Shown: positions 1 through 5,832 of the stretch, piece after piece
Layout: each line of letters opens with the position of its first letter
How positions within the stretch are numbered: position 1 is the first letter of the stretch
Assembly: GCA_017961965.1 (NCBI GenBank)
Contig: JAGCWG010000352.1
Location: 1-5,832 of the forward strand
Length of the DNA: 5,832 nucleotides
Source of the DNA: Bacteroidaceae bacterium
GTDB lineage: Bacteria > Bacteroidota > Bacteroidia > Bacteroidales > Bacteroidaceae
Direction of reading: 5' to 3'
Notes under the pieces: generated by a model
What the model was told of the DNA's origin: nothing
Seen by the model: only the letters and a program-made list of their open reading frames with translations
Databases searched by the model: none
Program-made: the position numbers and the translations under genes

Positions 1-1592
1 AGCCAGAGAGTAACCTCGATGACTTTAATCATACACTCAACTCACCGAACGACAGCCTACATTCACTTCTCGGAGTTATTCAGACGATTCGTAAGGTGGC
101 AGACCGAACTATTCTTCTTGGTGAGGTGCGTGGCGACCTTATCTCCGTTACGGATGCGGCAAGCGATGCCCTCAAGAACCTTGCTGAGTTCCGTAATCTT
201 GAAGATAACGAATATAATCAGATTAGCGATTACTATGCTGTAATCCAGAACTGCAATTTTTTCATCGAGAATGCTAACCTCAATCTCAAGAAGCATGGAG
301 AGGTGGTATTTGCAAAGGAATATTCCGTTATCAAGTCATATCGTGCATGGGCTTATCTACAGCTTGCGCTTAACTATGGCACCGTTCCTTTCTTCACTAA
401 GCCAATCCTTACGGAGAAGGATGCCGACGTGAATGCCTATCCTAAGTACGACGTGAAGCAGATTGCAGAGTACTTTATCGATGACATCAAGGACAACGTG
501 GATGTGGAGTACCCATCATACGGCAGTATGAATGGCATGAGTTCGCGCGATTTCTATATCAACGTACGTGTTCTCCTTGGCGACCTTTGTCTTTGGGCAG
601 AGCGTTATGAGGATGCAGCAAGGTACTATCACGATTATCTCACAAAGCTTGGCGACACTCACCCAACGGGAGTTGCTAAGGCCTACTGGTTGGATAGGGA
701 TTTCCAAACTATCTCTTTAGAGGAATACTATAGAAATATAACGTCAAAGGAAGAACGACTTATGTATGTTCCGTTTGAGGTATCAGAGTATTATGGTATG
801 GAATCACAGTTGTACTATCTGTTCAACTCCTCAGCGAAGAACAATTACTATTGCTCTTTGAATGCTTCAGAGGCTCTTAGCAAACTATCAAGGGCACAGC
901 GTAGCATAATCGTGGACATTGACCCAGTGACTCAGTTGCCAGATACTATTGCTTACGAGCACATCAATGGCTATCGTTCAATTCTGGATGGAGACCTACG
1001 CCAGTATAGTTATTTTACAGATGGCTACACAACTTCTGATAATGACCAGTACAGCCATTATGTAACGTATAATTATAAGCAAAGAGACTCTGAAGAGGTG
1101 ACTCTCTACCGTATTCAGCATGTATATCTCCGCTATGCAGAGGCTCTGAACAGAGCTGGTTATCCAAACTCGGCATTTGCGATTCTCAAGTATGGATTGT
1201 GGAGAGACAATATCACGGATTACATACCAGAGGATGAGCGTGAAGCGGCAGGTGACTTGATTTCGTTCAGTGAGTATTCTTTCACTCGTGAGAACACTCA
1301 TGGCATTCACTCACGTGGATGTAACCGTGCTGATGCTGATACTCTCTACAAGATACCAGAGTGCACAACTAAGGCAGACAGCATTCTTGCAGTTGAGAAT
1401 CTTATTTGTGATGAGATGGCTCTCGAGACTGCATCCGAGGGACTTCGCTACTATGACTTGATGCGTCTCTCAATGCATCGCAAAGACCCAGCATTCCTTG
1501 CAGACAAGGTAGCTCGTCGTGATGGAACGTTTAATTCTGCACTTTACGACTTCCTGAAGGATGAGAAGAATTGGTACTTGCCAATCAAGTAA
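1..1592 (+). CDS. SusD/RagB-family outer-membrane glycan-binding protein, 5'-truncated by window edge
   Basis: This is the 3' part of a SusD-like gene; the first whole codon is at base 3 and 529 residues are visible. SusD proteins are outer-membrane lipoproteins that cap a SusC TonB-dependent transporter and bind the glycan to be imported. Family features are seen in order: an N-terminal helical segment; the typical stretch AYLQLALNYGTVPFF (bases 351-395); a TPR-like helix pair with GDLCLWAERYEDAARYY (about 576-632); the helix YLRYAEALNRAGYPNSAFA (about 1125-1181); the conserved GIHSRGCN patch (about 1299-1325); and the C-terminal EGLRYYDLMRL block ending in WYLPIK. The GTG at base 96 is not the start: the frame stays open to base 3 and the upstream residues, including SLLGVIQTIRKV, read as normal SusD N-terminus. 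Only the signal peptide, lipobox Cys and perhaps a few tens of residues are missing. The usual susC partner should lie just upstream. The ligand cannot be read from the sequence; the esterases downstream suggest an acylated plant glycan. Confidence 0.93.
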   Translation, partial: PESNLDDFNHTLNSPNDSLHSLLGVIQTIRKVADRTILLGEVRGDLISVTDAASDALKNLAEFRNLEDNEYNQISDYYAVIQNCNFFIENANLNLKKHGEVVFAKEYSVIKSYRAWAYLQLALNYGTVPFFTKPILTEKDADVNAYPKYDVKQIAEYFIDDIKDNVDVEYPSYGSMNGMSSRDFYINVRVLLGDLCLWAERYEDAARYYHDYLTKLGDTHPTGVAKAYWLDRDFQTISLEEYYRNITSKEERLMYVPFEVSEYYGMESQLYYLFNSSAKNNYYCSLNASEALSKLSRAQRSIIVDIDPVTQLPDTIAYEHINGYRSILDGDLRQYSYFTDGYTTSDNDQYSHYVTYNYKQRDSEEVTLYRIQHVYLRYAEALNRAGYPNSAFAILKYGLWRDNITDYIPEDEREAAGDLISFSEYSFTRENTHGIHSRGCNRADADTLYKIPECTTKADSILAVENLICDEMALETASEGLRYYDLMRLSMHRKDPAFLADKVARRDGTFNSALYDFLKDEKNWYLPIK

Positions 1593-1616
1593 GGGTTATT
1601 TGACCGACATGTATAA

Positions 1617-1652
1617 AGGGCAGTCCTCTATCCCCCTATAGGGGGCTGTCCT
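1617..1652 (+). repeat. GC-palindrome hairpin downstream of the susD-like gene
   Basis: The core is a perfect palindrome, CCCCCTATAGGGGG (1632-1645). It is enclosed by an outer 7-bp arm, AGGGCAG (1617-1623) with CTGTCCT (1646-1652), containing one G-U pair, with an 8-base bulge on the 5' side (1624-1631). CCTATAG is repeated directly at 1635-1641 and 1650-1656. No T-run follows, so it is not a standard intrinsic terminator. It begins 25 bases after the susD-like stop codon. It could protect the 3' end of the susD message, weaken read-through to the esterases, or be a copy of a dispersed intergenic repeat; the sequence alone does not decide. Confidence 0.6.
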
Positions 1653-1705
1653 ATAGTATGATAATAGAAAATGGAGTAATAGATTGTTCTTTGCTCTTTG
1701 TCTTG

Positions 1706-1738
1706 AAAGCCGCTCCCTTAGGGGGGAGGGGGGCCTTT
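1706..1738 (+). repeat. Imperfect GC-rich hairpin just upstream of the esterase start
   Basis: CTCCC (1713-1717) can pair with GGGAG (1724-1728) around a short TTA-containing loop. The stem extends through GCC (1709-1711) with GGC (1732-1734) and AAA (1706-1708) with TTT (1736-1738), with a G/GGG internal mismatch and a bulged C. The 3' arm contains the run GGGGGGAGGGGGG (1721-1733), followed by CCTTTTA. It lies 9 bases before the ATG at 1748 and shares the layout C-run, TTA/TATA, G-run with the hairpin at 1617-1652. The GGAGG inside it is about 18 bases from the start codon, too far to act as a normal Shine-Dalgarno sequence. I recall similar C-run/G-run elements in Prevotella-type intergenic regions, but could not verify copies here. 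Confidence 0.5.
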
Positions 1739-1747
1739 TAGTTTGAT

Positions 1748-3619
1748 ATGATGAAAAGACTTAGTTTCGTATTGATTCTTGCCATTCAATCCGTGATGCT
1801 CTTTGCTCAGGGAAAGGTAACTCTTCCTGCGTTCTTCAACGAAGGAATGGTTCTTCAGCGTGATGTTAAAGTCCCAGTGTGGGGTTGGGCAGAGCGTGGC
1901 TCTGTAGTTAAGGTTGAGTTCAACGGCAAGAGCGCAAAGAGTGATGTTGGTGCGGATGGAACGTGGAAGGTCTATCTTCCAAAGATGAAGGCATGTGCTG
2001 AACCTCGAACCTTGAAGGTATATGTCAAGGGTGCGAAGGGTAGTGCCAACTCTTCTTCCTTCGTCCTTAGTGCTTCTTTTAAGAACATACTTGTGGGCGA
2101 TGTGTTCCTGTGCTCAGGCCAGTCCAATATGGAACTACCTATCCGTCGTTGCATGGATAGGGTAGCGGATCTTGTCAAAGACTATTCCAATGATCAGATA
2201 CGTTATCTGAAGTTCCCTCATCAGTACAACTATATTCGACCAAACGATAATGTGCGCACCTTGAAATGGCAGAACATTACTCCACAGAATAGTGCAGAGG
2301 TGTCTGGCATTTGCTATTTTATGGCCCGTGAGTTGCAGGAGGAGAAGAGGGTGCCGATAGGTATCATCAATTCGGCTGTCGGCGGAACGCGCATTGAGGC
2401 ATGGATGCCAAAGGAGGTGCTGAAGACGTTCCCTGCCTATGCGAAAGAGTTTGATGCACCGAAGTACAATCAGGTTAACTGGGTTGATTCTGTTAACCGT
2501 GCAGAGATGATGGCTTTCGTTAAGTGGGAGCGTGATATGATGTCTGCCGACACTGTGGTTAATACTTGGCGTTCGCCTAACTATGACTTCTCTACTTGGC
2601 AGAAGGCTAATATCTTCTCGCGCTGGTTCAAGGGCAACGGTTCCTATTGGTTCCGTTTCACGGTGAACGTTGATGAACTGGACGCAGCCAAGGCGGCAGT
2701 TCTTCGCATGGGTGCCATGAAGGATGCGGACACTATCTTTGTAAATGGAAAGTACGTAGGCAACACTACTTACGAATACCCTCCGCGTATTTACAAGGTG
2801 CCTGAGGGGCTGTTGCGCAAGGGCGAAAATGAAATTATGGTTCACCTCATGTCTCAGTCGGGACCTGCTAACTTCACCTCCGGCAAGTTGTATCAGCTTG
2901 AAGTAGGAGATCATATATATAAGGTATCGGAAGAGGCTCAGATGTGTATAGGAAAGCAGATGCCTCGCCGACCATCTTCCACTTACTTCGTTGACTGTCC
3001 AACGGGCTTGTACAATGCTATGATTGCACCGCTCCGTGACTTCCAGTTCAAGGGAATCCTATGGTATCAGGGTGAGTCAAACCTTGGTACGAAGGACTAT
3101 GCGATGTACCTTGTCAACATGGTTGACAGTTGGCGCAAGCAGTTCCGCACACCTCTTCCTATAGTCGTGATGCAGTTGCCTGGCTACATGAGTCGCCATA
3201 CCGAACCGGTCAAGGAGAGTGGTTGGTGCGACATCCGTGAACAGCAGCGTCTCGCCACTCGCATACTTAGCCGTGCAGCACTTGCCACTACCCTCGACAC
3301 TGGCGAGTGGAATGACATCCATCCTCAGGACAAGCAGGTAGCAGGTCATCGTGCAGCACTTCAGATGCGCAAGATTGCGTATGGCGAGAAGGCGCTTGAG
3401 AGCGAAGGACCACGTGCCCTTTCTGCTAAGCGTCAGTTTGACGGTAGCATTGTTGTTCACTTCACTGACGGTCAGACCAAGGTGGTAAATGAGTCAACGG
3501 TCACTTGGTCAATAGTAGGCGACCGTCTCCGTTACTGCTATGACGACTTCCCTGTCCCAGAGATATTCTCAAAGGGTGGAATACCAACTCCTGAGTTCGA
3601 GATACCTATTACGGAGTAG
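1748..3619 (+). CDS. Exported SGNH/SASA-family carbohydrate O-acetylesterase (sialate 9-O-acetylesterase-like; possible CE20 type)
   Basis: Predicted to hydrolyse O-acetyl esters on sugars, probably in the periplasm. Residues 1-20 form a signal peptide ending LFA-QG with no lipobox Cys. Residues about 23-110 are an N-terminal beta-sandwich. The SGNH catalytic fold is in two parts (about 113-262 and 400-548), split by a jelly-roll-like insert (about 270-395). Catalytic signatures are complete: GQSNMEL with Ser126, GGTRIEAW (212-219), WYQGESN (439-445) and DIHP with Asp523 and His525. A beta-rich tail ends at residue 623. Length and order fit full-length proteins annotated as sialate O-acetylesterase. 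That name may mislead: the same split architecture is known in CE20 xyloglucan acetylesterases, and the neighbouring CE6-CE1 enzyme points to plant glycan. Two adjacent ATGs (1748, 1751) are possible starts; both give the same mature protein. There is no usable Shine-Dalgarno sequence. Family confident; substrate inferred. Confidence 0.9.
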   Translation: MMKRLSFVLILAIQSVMLFAQGKVTLPAFFNEGMVLQRDVKVPVWGWAERGSVVKVEFNGKSAKSDVGADGTWKVYLPKMKACAEPRTLKVYVKGAKGSANSSSFVLSASFKNILVGDVFLCSGQSNMELPIRRCMDRVADLVKDYSNDQIRYLKFPHQYNYIRPNDNVRTLKWQNITPQNSAEVSGICYFMARELQEEKRVPIGIINSAVGGTRIEAWMPKEVLKTFPAYAKEFDAPKYNQVNWVDSVNRAEMMAFVKWERDMMSADTVVNTWRSPNYDFSTWQKANIFSRWFKGNGSYWFRFTVNVDELDAAKAAVLRMGAMKDADTIFVNGKYVGNTTYEYPPRIYKVPEGLLRKGENEIMVHLMSQSGPANFTSGKLYQLEVGDHIYKVSEEAQMCIGKQMPRRPSSTYFVDCPTGLYNAMIAPLRDFQFKGILWYQGESNLGTKDYAMYLVNMVDSWRKQFRTPLPIVVMQLPGYMSRHTEPVKESGWCDIREQQRLATRILSRAALATTLDTGEWNDIHPQDKQVAGHRAALQMRKIAYGEKALESEGPRALSAKRQFDGSIVVHFTDGQTKVVNESTVTWSIVGDRLRYCYDDFPVPEIFSKGGIPTPEFEIPITE

Positions 3620-5708
<2,089 letters not shown>

Positions 5709-5740
5709 TATAGATAAAATCGTCGGGCAATACGAAGGTG

Positions 5741-5801
5741 GATAAAAAGACGATAGGGAGGCGAGTCACCGTCATGCTTGTCGTCTTTTTATCTTTTCTT
5801 T
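5741..5801 (+). terminator. Strong intrinsic terminator after the CE6-CE1 gene
   Basis: GATAAAAAGACGA (5741-5753) pairs perfectly with TCGTCTTTTTATC (5781-5793). With two G-U pairs the stem extends inward to 17 bp (5741-5757 with 5777-5793), leaving a 19-base loop (5758-5776). The 3' arm carries five Ts and is followed by a T-rich tract (TTTTCTTT). It starts 32 bases after the stop codon. The A-rich 5' arm mirrors the T-rich 3' arm, so it could also stop transcription arriving from the other side. This marks the 3' end of the transcription unit. Confidence 0.85.
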
Positions 5802-5832
5802 GGTTGCCTTTTCCTTTTTAATACATTGTTGA
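5794..5832. other. T-rich tail beyond the terminator, no gene seen
   Basis: The last bases are pyrimidine-rich (TTTTCTTTGG, then CCTTTTCCTTTTTAATAC). No start codon with a following coding frame, tRNA-like fold or clear promoter is visible on either strand before the window ends. Confidence 0.4.

Noticed and set aside
96..1592. SusD-like gene starting at the GTG at base 96
   Set aside because: The frame is open to base 3 and the upstream residues continue SusD-like sequence; the protein would lack the lipoprotein signal. The gene is cut by the window edge instead.
1617..1652. Rho-independent terminator after the susD-like gene
   Set aside because: The hairpin is good but is followed by CTATAGTATGATAA, with no T-run; kept only as a structured repeat.
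1632..1738. Insertion sequence or MITE ends formed by the two GC-palindromes
   Set aside because: Each element is its own hairpin; the two do not form matching terminal inverted repeats around the gap, no target-site duplication is visible and there is no transposase.
1738..1745. Bacteroidota -7 promoter box (TTAGTTTG against TAnnTTTG)
   Set aside because: It mismatches at the second position and ends 2 bases before the start codon, which would require a leaderless transcript; no matching -33 element was seen.
2135..2914. 259-residue open frame on the minus strand
   Set aside because: It lies wholly inside the well-supported acetylesterase gene, shows no recognisable domain or signal, and is rich in His/Arg/Leu as expected for an antisense shadow.

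Overview
The window reads as part of a polysaccharide utilization locus (PUL) from a Bacteroidota genome, most likely a Prevotella/Segatella-type gut or rumen bacterium. The evidence for this is a SusD/RagB-family gene, exported carbohydrate esterases of types common in Bacteroidota, translation starts without a usable Shine-Dalgarno sequence, and GC-palindrome intergenic elements. The genus is an inference. All supported genes are on the + strand, with no RNA gene, CRISPR array or transposase visible.

Layout: (1) 1-1592 is a SusD-like outer-membrane glycan-binding lipoprotein gene. It is cut by the left window edge, so its lipoprotein signal and the expected upstream susC partner lie outside. 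(2) 1593-1747 is a 155-base gap with two GC-rich hairpin elements. (3) 1748-3619 encodes a 623-residue exported SGNH/SASA esterase annotated in databases as sialate (9-)O-acetylesterase, with a jelly-roll-like domain inserted in the catalytic fold; this layout resembles CE20-type plant-glycan acetylesterases. (4) 3620-3665 is a short AT-rich spacer. (5) 3666-5708 encodes a 680-residue exported fused enzyme: a CE6-like SGNH acetylesterase, then a CBM48/early-set-like linker domain, then a CE1 (feruloyl/acetyl esterase-like) alpha/beta-hydrolase. (6) 5709-5832 holds a strong intrinsic terminator that closes the unit.

Together the genes suggest an import-plus-debranching cassette. The SusD-like protein would capture an acetylated, possibly feruloylated plant glycan (arabinoxylan is the best guess from the CE6-CE1 fusion). 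The two esterases, probably periplasmic, would remove acetyl and hydroxycinnamoyl groups so that glycoside hydrolases encoded elsewhere can work. No glycoside hydrolase is in the window. The most notable details are the CE6-CE1 fusion, loss of the HQGE glutamate in its CE6-like half (HQGC instead), and the paired GC-palindromes between the susD-like gene and the esterases. I see no evidence for a wholly unknown system.
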